Assembly (NCBI GenBank): GCA_902799875.1
Contig: CADCCH010000002.1
Coordinates: forward strand, 1 to 64,000
Direction: 5' to 3'
DNA length: 64,000 nt
Origin: an uncultured Bacteroidales bacterium
Lineage (GTDB): Bacteria > Bacteroidota > Bacteroidia > Bacteroidales > Paludibacteraceae
Below, piece after piece: positions 19,286 through 26,020 of this stretch. Position numbers and translations under genes: made by a program. Positions within the stretch are counted from its first letter, which is position 1. Each line of letters opens with the position of its first letter. The notes beneath the pieces were generated by a model, which saw nothing but the letters and a program-made list of their open reading frames with translations, ran no database searches and was not told the DNA's origin.

Positions 19286-21952
19286 TTATTTATTTAATTT
19301 TTCATACACTTCTCTTATTTGTTCAATATATCCGCTCAATTCATTACGTAAACTAGGCCAAGAATCAAATTGTGCATCGTCATTTATAACTGCCTCCCAG
19401 AAAGCTACATTTGCACGGATTAGTTTGGAATCAGCGGTATATAATTTATTCAAAATCTGTTGTTTGTTTTTAGGATACTTTACTCCCTTCTTAGCCAAAC
19501 TATTTTTGAAAATTTCATCCAATGAAGAGTTAATACTTTCGATACTCTCTTCTAAACCATTTGAGATACTATACACTTCATCGAACGTAAACTGATCTGT
19601 ATTTTTCAGAAAATCCATAATGGGAGTGAGGAAATGGAATTTCATTTCGTGTCTATCTCCATTCTCTGTTAAAGGATATAATTTAATGCCAATATTTTGA
19701 ATGGCTCCATACACAATACGGATATTATTTGCATTTCCTCCTTCTTTGGAAGTATCTCTACGATTATATAAATGATCCAAAATAGCTAATTGAACTTCGC
19801 TAAAGCGAATAACTACCTCCGATATTAAACTATGTAATTGGCTTGGCAAATTACTTTCTGGAGTAGGATGTTCTATTTCGCATTTTTCAAGTATTTGTTT
19901 AAGCAAAGAATTATTCCCTTTTTGCAAAGCATACTCATAGAAATTTCCCCCAAAGACACTATCCCATCGTTGATAAGTAAATTTTACATTAATAAGGTTG
20001 TAAAATAGGGACAAAACATCAAATACCATATAATTATTGGAAGAGGAAAATTGCACATAATAGGAACGTGCACTCATCTTTTTATTATATTCAACGCCTT
20101 GCTTTATGTATGATGGATAACAAGTTGTTAGGGCAAAAAATTCGCAGATATTTAAAATTTTATCTCTTTCATCTCCATCTAATTCTGCCAAAGATTTAAA
20201 CAGGTAACACAAAGCGCTCCCATTAATAAGCCTCTTTTCACGGGGAATAGATATCTCAATCGGCATGAAAGATCCAAGTTCATATGTAAAATAAGAACCG
20301 TTTATCAAGCGTTGTAGCTTATTGAGATGTCGCAATTCTTCATCATATTTATATATAGAAGGTTTCTTATCTTCACTATTGACAAACAAATGGTCTTCGG
20401 ATTCAGAGACGAAGTTATACATATCGTATAGGAGAATAGAATAATAGGCTCGCAAGAAAAAAACGAGATTCTTATCATCTTTGGACGTAGCAATATCATC
20501 AAAATACTTTATGACATAATACGCATCTCCAAGCGACACATTTTGCACTGTGTTTAAAGGATCAAGAAGAGTTGCTAATGTTCCTTCAAATTTATACTTG
20601 TTGTCATTGATTACGAGTAATAATTTTTGGCGCAAATATAAGATAATACTCTTGTTGGTAGTTACTAAATCTTCATTTTGCACCAATTCTGTTACAAATT
20701 CAGCATCTTTACTATCCAGATTTCTAATCCAAGTATGATAAAAATAATGTTTGAATGCTGCCTTATTACGCATAATATCATCACCACTTGTATTGGTTAC
20801 ATTATGCATATTACACAATAGACCTATCAAATGACGAACAGCGCGCAGATTGGTAGGAACGATAGGTGAAAGATTTCGCCCATTAACAAAGATATATCTA
20901 GTCTTACGATATATTAACCGAACTACTGCATCCTTGACAGATTCGAAAGGTTCAGTATTGTTGTTGATGACTATATTTAAAGGCTTTTCGGCAATACTTT
21001 CACCCGTCGGCATCATTACACGATGCGACAAAGGCAATAGTTTTGTTACATAACGAAGAGCCATTTCAGTTATGGTGATATCTGAAACGATGTCGTCCAT
21101 TTGTTTGCGTAGATACGATTGAACCACTTCAACCAATTGGTCTATCTTAATGGCAATCATAATCACACAAACTTGAGGCGAAGATAGGTATTTGCGGACT
21201 TCTTCTGCCATGCGATAACCTTCGGAGACATTTAAATCTAAGTCGTCTATACTAATAAGCACCCGATCTTTATGAAAATACTTAGCATAGCAACGCAACA
21301 ATTCGTTCAGTTTATCCTTCAGTTCAATGCCTGCAGCCAGTTGATCTATTTCTTCCAGATTATCATAAGCGGATTTGTTAGAAGGCTGGTTGATAATTCT
21401 CAAACTAGATCGTACGTCCTGAAAATGTTGCATTAAATGATTACGTTTGGCTATGTCTTCGCGGAACTCAAAATTGCAGTTGTCAATATCGTGACCCTTT
21501 TCTTGGTCAAAGCGCAAAACATCAGCATACATCTGACCTATTAGCAATTCCAATAGGTTATGTTGTTCATCAAAGAAGGCAGGCTCTACTAATTTCAAGA
21601 CCTTGAATGTGTCTTTGGTGATTTTGTTATTAGATTCGGGGAATAACTTCGCATCCACAGCATTTTCAAACGCAATGCTATCCTGTAGTATATTATGAAT
21701 AGTCATCAATGCGGAGGTTTTTCCTTCTCCTCGGTCACCACAAAAGGCAACAACATTAGAAACCGGAGTTCCTTTTTCCGCTTCATGAGAAGCACCTTGA
21801 ATGATTTCATTTAACACACTCAACGCTTGCTTGTACTGCTCATTCAGTAAGGATTTCTCCATTTGTTCCTTTGTGCGAGCAATAACAACATCCGTTTCTT
21901 CGCCATGAAGAAATGTAATAGGTGTTTGCTGTAAATTTTCCTTCTCTGCCAT
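19286..21952 (-). CDS. rdrA: RADAR P-loop ATPase RdrA
   Basis: 888 residues, as expected for RdrA. Walker A is GDRGEGKTS at 72-80, preceded by the hydrophobic strand VVAFC. Walker B is VLISIDDLDL at 231-240. A sensor-like region and a long helical C-terminal part follow. The architecture is that of KAP/AAA-like STAND-type ATPases. In RADAR systems RdrA assembles into rings that cooperate with RdrB. It is immediately followed by the deaminase-like gene (1-nt gap), which is the diagnostic context. Translation starts at the ATG at 21952. The 516-bp region upstream shows no convincing TAnnTTTG promoter, so the control of this unit is unclear. Base composition is more AT-rich than the flanking chromosomal genes. 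Confidence 0.87.
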   Translation of the reverse strand: MAEKENLQQTPITFLHGEETDVVIARTKEQMEKSLLNEQYKQALSVLNEIIQGASHEAEKGTPVSNVVAFCGDRGEGKTSALMTIHNILQDSIAFENAVDAKLFPESNNKITKDTFKVLKLVEPAFFDEQHNLLELLIGQMYADVLRFDQEKGHDIDNCNFEFREDIAKRNHLMQHFQDVRSSLRIINQPSNKSAYDNLEEIDQLAAGIELKDKLNELLRCYAKYFHKDRVLISIDDLDLNVSEGYRMAEEVRKYLSSPQVCVIMIAIKIDQLVEVVQSYLRKQMDDIVSDITITEMALRYVTKLLPLSHRVMMPTGESIAEKPLNIVINNNTEPFESVKDAVVRLIYRKTRYIFVNGRNLSPIVPTNLRAVRHLIGLLCNMHNVTNTSGDDIMRNKAAFKHYFYHTWIRNLDSKDAEFVTELVQNEDLVTTNKSIILYLRQKLLLVINDNKYKFEGTLATLLDPLNTVQNVSLGDAYYVIKYFDDIATSKDDKNLVFFLRAYYSILLYDMYNFVSESEDHLFVNSEDKKPSIYKYDEELRHLNKLQRLINGSYFTYELGSFMPIEISIPREKRLINGSALCYLFKSLAELDGDERDKILNICEFFALTTCYPSYIKQGVEYNKKMSARSYYVQFSSSNNYMVFDVLSLFYNLINVKFTYQRWDSVFGGNFYEYALQKGNNSLLKQILEKCEIEHPTPESNLPSQLHSLISEVVIRFSEVQLAILDHLYNRRDTSKEGGNANNIRIVYGAIQNIGIKLYPLTENGDRHEMKFHFLTPIMDFLKNTDQFTFDEVYSISNGLEESIESINSSLDEIFKNSLAKKGVKYPKNKQQILNKLYTADSKLIRANVAFWEAVINDDAQFDSWPSLRNELSGYIEQIREVYEKLNK

Positions 21953-22162
21953 AACTATATTGCGTTTTTATGGTTATTTATCTTTTATTCTCCTTTGTTC
22001 TCGAAACTGTCATATAGAGCAGTTAACGAATTATTTTGTCTTTCTTTCTTCCTTTTTCCTTCCTGTCATCTTAGCCTTGACTGTCGGTTGACCGTCGGTT
22101 CACCGTCGGTCTACTATCGTTCTTGACAGGTCTTTGACTTCGTTCACCGCCATACAGAAAAA
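21953..22162. other. Intergenic region upstream of rdrA
   Basis: No gene seen. On the minus strand it is purine-rich near rdrA. At 22079-22113 there are three imperfect direct copies of an 11-bp unit around the core CCGTCGGTT, each slightly diverged. These could be a binding site for a regulator, but three short degenerate copies are weak evidence. No clear promoter for rdrA. Confidence 0.5.
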
Positions 22163-22468
22163 GCGTGAAGTCCACTTGCTCTTCACGCTCCTTGAGGCCT
22201 TCGCATTGCCCGAATAAAGTAGAATAACAACCGAAATCCACGCCCGATATGTATTACCCATCCCACCCTATGATGGGCGTGGGGCACAATTATACATACC
22301 CACATGGACATTCATTGCTGTTGCTACGACTTTATTCTGTTGAAAGTTGCGAAGTTTCAAGGAGTCGTGAACAACGTTTCAATAAACGTCTTTCATTATG
22401 TCATCCCATTTAACGTCTCAGATCTGACGCACCGCTTTTTTACGCTGCCGGTGCCAGCGGTATTGTTA
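22163..22468 (-). ncRNA. Candidate structured RNA/element, copy A (3' of the HEPN gene)
   Basis: The element starts right at the HEPN stop. Helices seen on either strand: CGCTG/CAGCG (22443-22447, 22455-22459), ACGTTT/AAACGT (22374-22379, 22384-22389), a long two-part helix 22188-22205 with 22348-22364 broken by a GGC/TT internal loop, GAATAAAGT/ACTTTATTC (22212-22220, 22329-22337), and CCACGCCC/GGGCGTGG (22238-22245, 22274-22281). On the minus strand it ends in a terminator-like hairpin (GCGTGAAG/CTTCACGC, 22163-22188) followed by TTTTTC. Copy B at 24352-24612 has the same order of helices with compensatory base changes. Whether it acts as a 3' UTR, a separate RNA or a recombination site is not known. 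Confidence 0.65.
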
Positions 22469-22867
22469 TTATTGTTGCAACAATTGCTCAATTATTTGTA
22501 TGAGTTCGTACGCTACCGGTTTTAAAGCCTCTAAGTCATCCCGCGTCACATCATAAATCACATCGTAGTCAGCTTTCTCGCGCATACTTTCCATAAGAGC
22601 CACGAAATGACCATACTTCGGGTCGATCACGCCGGTTTTAACGAAATGCTGATGGAACTGTGCTATAGTGCCATTATGAGACTTTGATTGTATGCCGTTT
22701 GTTACAAAAAGAGCATGAATAGCATGGAAAACCGCATAATAGAACCTATTGGCTGCAGCTGATACAGAATCCATCCCCAACAATTGCTCACCATCGGACA
22801 AACACGCATGCGCTTTATCAAGATGCAGTTGCTTCATTATATCTCTTTCTTCGTTCGTCAAACTCAT
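22469..22867 (-). CDS. HEPN-domain protein (UPF0332-like), partner of MNT nucleotidyltransferase
   Basis: 132 residues, all-helical. The HEPN signature is RFYYAVFHAIHALF (41-54), followed by the MREKADYDVIYD segment (95-106). The canonical RX4-6H RNase motif of HepT toxins is not obvious; instead there is the R..ADY pattern of the UPF0332-type HEPN proteins. Its start overlaps the stop of the MNT gene by 4 nt, the usual order and coupling of MNT-HEPN modules, which are toxin-antitoxin or nucleotide-modification pairs. It is probably neutralised or modified by its MNT partner. The stop codon abuts structured element A. Confidence 0.82.
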   Translation of the reverse strand: MSLTNEERDIMKQLHLDKAHACLSDGEQLLGMDSVSAAANRFYYAVFHAIHALFVTNGIQSKSHNGTIAQFHQHFVKTGVIDPKYGHFVALMESMREKADYDVIYDVTRDDLEALKPVAYELIQIIEQLLQQ

Positions 22868-23181
22868 ACCAAAACAATTTTGTCATCTTCTACATTATGA
22901 TAGAATGGCGTGAAATGGCGCTGTTCCCATTCCTTATGCGTGTAGAGCACAGGATTAATCGCCTCACCCAAGTCCCATCCCAACTCAGCAAAAGGATATG
23001 ACACATTATCATAATCACTCAGGGCAACTTTGTCTTTGTTGAGCAGGATCAGCAGATCCCAATCGGAATCTGGGCGATGATCTCCTCTCGCACGCGAACC
23101 ATACAACCACAGATGACTCCCTTCCGGCAGTATCTGTTTTCCCATCGTCTGGATCTGTTCTATGGTTGTAGCTCTATTCAT
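22864..23181 (-). CDS. Minimal nucleotidyltransferase (MntA-like antitoxin)
   Basis: 105 residues. It carries the nucleotidyltransferase motif GSRARG (28-33) followed by DSDWD (38-42), giving the two metal-binding acidic residues D40 and D42. The length is that of minimal nucleotidyltransferases, which transfer AMP to their HEPN partner in characterised MntA-HepT systems. The start codon at 23181 lies inside the 137-bp repeated leader, so its first codons come from the repeat. Coupled to the HEPN gene by a 4-nt overlap. Part of the defence island beside RADAR. Confidence 0.87.
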   Translation of the reverse strand: MNRATTIEQIQTMGKQILPEGSHLWLYGSRARGDHRPDSDWDLLILLNKDKVALSDYDNVSYPFAELGWDLGEAINPVLYTHKEWEQRHFTPFYHNVEDDKIVLV

Positions 23182-23311
23182 GTCTTAATACGTCCGGATG
23201 CACGCACACATGCGTGTGTAACGCCTTTGCATCCAAACCGGCTGCAAAGGTAATGAAAAAAATTGAAATATACAAATTTATTTGTAAAATTCCGCAAATA
23301 TTCTTTATTTT
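23175..23311 (-). repeat. 137-bp promoter/leader direct repeat, copy A (upstream of MNT-HEPN)
   Basis: Ungapped match to 25096-25232 with three mismatches. It contains, on the minus strand, TTTG (23276-23273), 20 nt, TACCTTTG (23252-23245); then a transcribed leader with a GGATGCA/TGCATCC stem (23196-23202, 23228-23234) enclosing CGCA/TGCG; then the ATG of the MNT gene. Confidence 0.93.
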
Positions 23312-23360
23312 GCTGGTAAAAAGGGAGAAATGAGAAAAACGAACCGCCAAGGAATACTTG

Positions 23361-23513
23361 TCAGTTCATTTCTATAATGCGTACAGCGTCTACTTCGGAT
23401 TGGATGTCTTCATCAGACATCTCTATGTTGCTATTCTTTTGGCATTCTGATATAAAACGTTGTGTTACATTTTTCATCATAAACTCAACTTTTATGGATG
23501 TTTTTTTAATCAT
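23361..23513 (-). CDS. Orphan antitoxin-like 50-residue peptide
   Basis: 50 residues, starting at an ATG that overlaps the 3' end of the preceding 259-residue gene by 8 nt. The C-terminal MSDEDIQSEVDAVR pattern resembles the ends of small type II antitoxins (which often end in ...EEINAEI.AVR). No toxin gene follows: the next thing downstream is the repeated leader of the MNT-HEPN pair. It may be a remnant of a toxin-antitoxin pair or a small partner of the 259-residue protein. Short length keeps confidence low. Confidence 0.45.
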   Translation of the reverse strand: MIKKTSIKVEFMMKNVTQRFISECQKNSNIEMSDEDIQSEVDAVRIIEMN

Positions 23514-24285
23514 ACCATCCTTCAATGCCGGAACCGTCCCACACCTCATAATACACCTTATGACGCAATTCGTTTTCGGGGATGGATTGTTTTTCCTCTT
23601 CAGACATCGCGGCAATGCGTCTATCCACCTCTTGAGAGATCCATTCGCTATCCTGCCCTATAATTAAATCAAAGATCTTTTGGTAATGGGCTTTGCGTTC
23701 TTTTGCTACTTCTTCAAAATAAATATGCGTTTGCTTATTGTGTTCTTCATTATCATTATGAAAACACACAGACCCATCAGCATATTTTGTTACACGCCCG
23801 CCATTTCTATGCTTATAGTTTAAGCGCTCCCGAACATCTTCTTCATAATCACGTTCAATTTCCGCGATTAATGCCTTCATGGCACCAATGCGTTTTTCTG
23901 CATCTGCAGGATATTCATTGCCATAGTATTCTTTGGCTTTGATAAGTTGTTCAATACCAAACTTGAATAAATCAACTTGATATTCATAGTTAAAAGAGCG
24001 CCATTCTTTGAGAATTGGTTGAAAGGTTCTCAAGTTGTGGAAATACCATTTCATATTCCACCACCAATCACGCGTACGCCAGCCAATACGGTACTTAAAG
24101 AAATTTTTAATCTTTGTTGACCATTTCGCATGGCGATCTTCCAATTCCGCTTCCCATTCTTCCCAATATTCTTTTTCGGTTGCCCATTCTTTAACAACCA
24201 CTTTACTTAAAGGGCTTTCTTCCCTTTTCTTGTCTAAGCCTGACTTCTTGATGGCTTTTTCACTTAATGCATGACTTACCGGCAT
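23506..24285 (-). CDS. Unknown protein resembling phage-encoded hypothetical proteins
   Basis: 259 residues, hydrophilic, very rich in Trp, Tyr, Lys and Glu, no signal peptide. A central segment (~70-125) with RTRDWWWNMKWYFHNL and EYQVDLFKFGIEQL resembles a helical domain common in phage hypothetical proteins. The C-terminal third is acidic and helical. It starts 67 bp after the terminator hairpin of structured element B and is followed by a coupled 50-residue ORF. AT-rich like the rest of the island. I cannot assign a function; the phage likeness is from memory of such sequences, not a search. Confidence 0.6.
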   Translation of the reverse strand: MPVSHALSEKAIKKSGLDKKREESPLSKVVVKEWATEKEYWEEWEAELEDRHAKWSTKIKNFFKYRIGWRTRDWWWNMKWYFHNLRTFQPILKEWRSFNYEYQVDLFKFGIEQLIKAKEYYGNEYPADAEKRIGAMKALIAEIERDYEEDVRERLNYKHRNGGRVTKYADGSVCFHNDNEEHNKQTHIYFEEVAKERKAHYQKIFDLIIGQDSEWISQEVDRRIAAMSEEEKQSIPENELRHKVYYEVWDGSGIEGWYD

Positions 24286-24351
24286 AAATTAAAGTTTTTA
24301 AATTGTTTAACAATGGCGGTTATTCGTAGCCGAGCCACTTTCTATAATAAA

Positions 24352-24612
24352 AGCGGGACCACAATCTTGCTGTTCCGCTACTTGAGGCTCTGGTATTGCC
24401 TTTACTTCAAAACAGCAACACTGTAATCCACGCTATATGCAATATAAAGTATACGCAAAAGCATATACAAAAAAACGCACATAGAGCATTTTAGTGTCGC
24501 AATGTTTTGGAAGTGCAGAAATTTACCAGATTTCAAGTAGCCAAAACAAGCGTCAATAAACGCTATTTTCAATATGTACTCACTTTTTTACGCTGTTGAG
24601 CCCAGCGGTATG
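24352..24612 (-). ncRNA. Candidate structured RNA/element, copy B (3' of the RelE/ParE-like gene)
   Basis: Same layout as copy A: CGCTG/CAGCG beside the toxin stop (24591-24595, 24603-24607), AGCGT/ACGCT (24549-24553, 24560-24564), the long helix TACTTGA/TCAAGTA plus TCTGGTA/TACCAGA (24379-24395 with 24524-24539) with the same GGC/TT internal loop, a central TATATGC/GCATATA hairpin, and on the minus strand a final AGCGG/CCGCT hairpin (24352-24379) followed by TTTTATT. Primary sequence is clearly diverged from copy A while pairing is kept. Confidence 0.65.
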
Positions 24613-24954
24613 TTATAATGCAATGTCTAATCGATGGCCTATAAGTTGATTGTTGCCTAGATAAACAATGCTATATACATTCTCTAATTCTTCAAAAAAT
24701 GCGTACCAAGTAGTGTGGCTGCTTTTGCGATAACGTACAAAATACAAATCTTTGCCATCTACTTTGTATCTTTCAAAATACTCAGGCGCTTTCACACGAA
24801 TGGAATTTTGCAGGTTTAGTGCAAAATATCGGAAGATATCACGCATATAATCTACTGCGTAATCCTCTTCGCTAAAGTACCGTTGTTCCACCAACTCTTT
24901 TACACTTTCCTCAAATTGCAAAAGAGCCTGCCGTGTATAGACTACTTCTTTCAT
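24613..24954 (-). CDS. RelE/ParE-like type II toxin
   Basis: 113 residues, the size and alternating helix-strand pattern of the RelE/ParE superfamily: N-terminal strand and helices (~1-60), then strands YKVDGKDLYFVRYRKSS, TWYAFFEELENVYSIVYLGNN and a short C-terminal helix. Such toxins cleave ribosome-bound mRNA or poison gyrase; which applies is not clear. Its start overlaps the stop of a 44-residue antitoxin-like gene by 4 nt. The stop codon lies at the edge of structured element B, matching the arrangement of the HEPN gene. Confidence 0.72.
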   Translation of the reverse strand: MKEVVYTRQALLQFEESVKELVEQRYFSEEDYAVDYMRDIFRYFALNLQNSIRVKAPEYFERYKVDGKDLYFVRYRKSSHTTWYAFFEELENVYSIVYLGNNQLIGHRLDIAL

Positions 24955-25085
24955 CTGAACATAGCACGGATACGAGGTTCCATAAAAGCCATGGCTTCAT
25001 CTGCAGTAAAGTACTTCTGCTGCGAAGTTCCGGTTCCGATATCTTCGGATCCAAACGGCATTTGTTTTGTTTCCTGAGTCTTCAT
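24951..25085 (-). CDS. Small antitoxin-like protein preceding the RelE/ParE-like toxin
   Basis: 44 residues, beginning MKTQETKQMPFGSEDIG and ending with a helix FTADEAMAFMEPRIRAMFR. The helical C-terminus fits a toxin-binding tail, but no DNA-binding fold is evident, so it would be an unusually short antitoxin. ATGA overlap with the toxin start indicates coupling. Its own start overlaps the stop of a six-codon leader ORF (25082-25102, MNKIKI) whose ATG comes from the repeated leader. Inferred role; no family recognised. Confidence 0.6.
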   Translation of the reverse strand: MKTQETKQMPFGSEDIGTGTSQQKYFTADEAMAFMEPRIRAMFR

Positions 25086-25095
25086 ATTTTTATTT

Positions 25096-25232
25096 TATTC
25101 ATGTCTTAATACGTCCGGATGCACGCACACATGCGTGTGTATCGCCTTTGCATCCAAACCGGCTGCAAAGGTAATGAAAAAAAATGAAATATACAAATTT
25201 ATTTGTAAAATTCCGAAAATATTCTTTATTTT
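25096..25232 (-). repeat. 137-bp promoter/leader direct repeat, copy B (upstream of the RelE/ParE-like pair)
   Basis: Second copy of 23175-23311. Promoter on the minus strand: TTTG (25197-25194), 20 nt, TACCTTTG (25173-25166). The copied ATG at 25102 here opens only a six-codon ORF that ends in TGA overlapping the antitoxin ATG, which suggests the leader was pasted upstream of an existing gene pair. Confidence 0.93.
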
Positions 25233-25237
25233 TTATC

Positions 25238-26008
25238 TTATTGGAGGCCTCGGAGGGATTTGATATACTCGTAGGCTTCGTTGATGGTGCGGAACTTTTC
25301 GGTAGCCTGCTGCTTGATCTGTTCGCCGGCATTCGCCACCTTATCGGGATGGTACTTCATGGCCATGCGCCGGTAAGCTTTCTTGACCTCCTCGTTGGTA
25401 GCTGTCGGTTCGATCTCCAGGATGGTATAAGCCCAATTGGGATCTTTGGCCTGATGATACATCGCCAGCAGGGACTCCAGATCGGCCGTTTGGATACTCA
25501 TCGCCGCGCTGATACGACGGATGACGTCTTCTTCCTGCTGCACGAACTCACCGTCCGTATTGGCCAGTTTGATAAGCATGTGGACGATCTCCAAACGGGT
25601 GGAGTAGTTGACGTGTTGACCGATTTGACGTGACACGGCGACCGCATCGATGTCGGTCTGCAGCAAAGACTTAAGCATCTGCAGCGCCTCTTTCGCACCC
25701 TCTTCGCCGTAGATCTTGAGCAGGTAGGGTTTGATATAATTGACCTCGGATTTGAGTACCCGTCCGTCCGCCTTCATCACGCAAGCGATGAGTACCAGCA
25801 AAGAGATGTTCACATCGCCGGATGTGGTTTTGGTACGGGAAGTAGTGGTCTTACTACCCGAACCGGTACCTGAATATAACTTACGTCGATACTCCGTTTC
25901 GGTGGTCTCATTCGAGTCCACCATCGAACCGACCAGTACACCTAACAGTGCCCCGATCGGACCGCCGAGCACAAAGCCCAGCCCTCCAAAAAGCCATTTT
26001 GCATTCAT
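25238..26008 (-). CDS. TerB-DnaJ (DjlA-like) co-chaperone
   Basis: 256 residues. A glycine-rich hydrophobic N-terminus (7-30) that may anchor it in the membrane, a TerB-type helical domain (~65-180), and a C-terminal J domain (~191-256) with HPD at 220-222. The order matches DjlA-like membrane J-proteins, which stimulate DnaK. It is the first gene outside the AT-rich island on this side. It follows the SusD gene by 12 bp on the same strand and probably shares its transcript. Its 3' end lies 5 bp from the promoter repeat of the toxin module, so the island begins right behind it. Confidence 0.87.
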   Translation of the reverse strand: MNAKWLFGGLGFVLGGPIGALLGVLVGSMVDSNETTETEYRRKLYSGTGSGSKTTTSRTKTTSGDVNISLLVLIACVMKADGRVLKSEVNYIKPYLLKIYGEEGAKEALQMLKSLLQTDIDAVAVSRQIGQHVNYSTRLEIVHMLIKLANTDGEFVQQEEDVIRRISAAMSIQTADLESLLAMYHQAKDPNWAYTILEIEPTATNEEVKKAYRRMAMKYHPDKVANAGEQIKQQATEKFRTINEAYEYIKSLRGLQ

Positions 26009-26020
26009 TTTACTTCCAAA

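Noticed and set aside
22079..22113. Three 11-bp repeats considered as a CRISPR fragment
   Set aside because: Units are too short, contiguous without spacers and diverged; no cas genes nearby.
22163..22468. Element A as a group II intron or retron RNA
   Set aside because: No reverse transcriptase gene is near either copy and the domain V-type hairpin of group II introns is not seen.
22163..24612. Elements A and B as integron attC sites
   Set aside because: They lie directly behind stop codons like cassette sites, but are 260-306 bp, contain many helices and a terminator, and no consistent GTTRRRY/RYYYAAC core pair or integrase gene was found. Kept only as an alternative idea.
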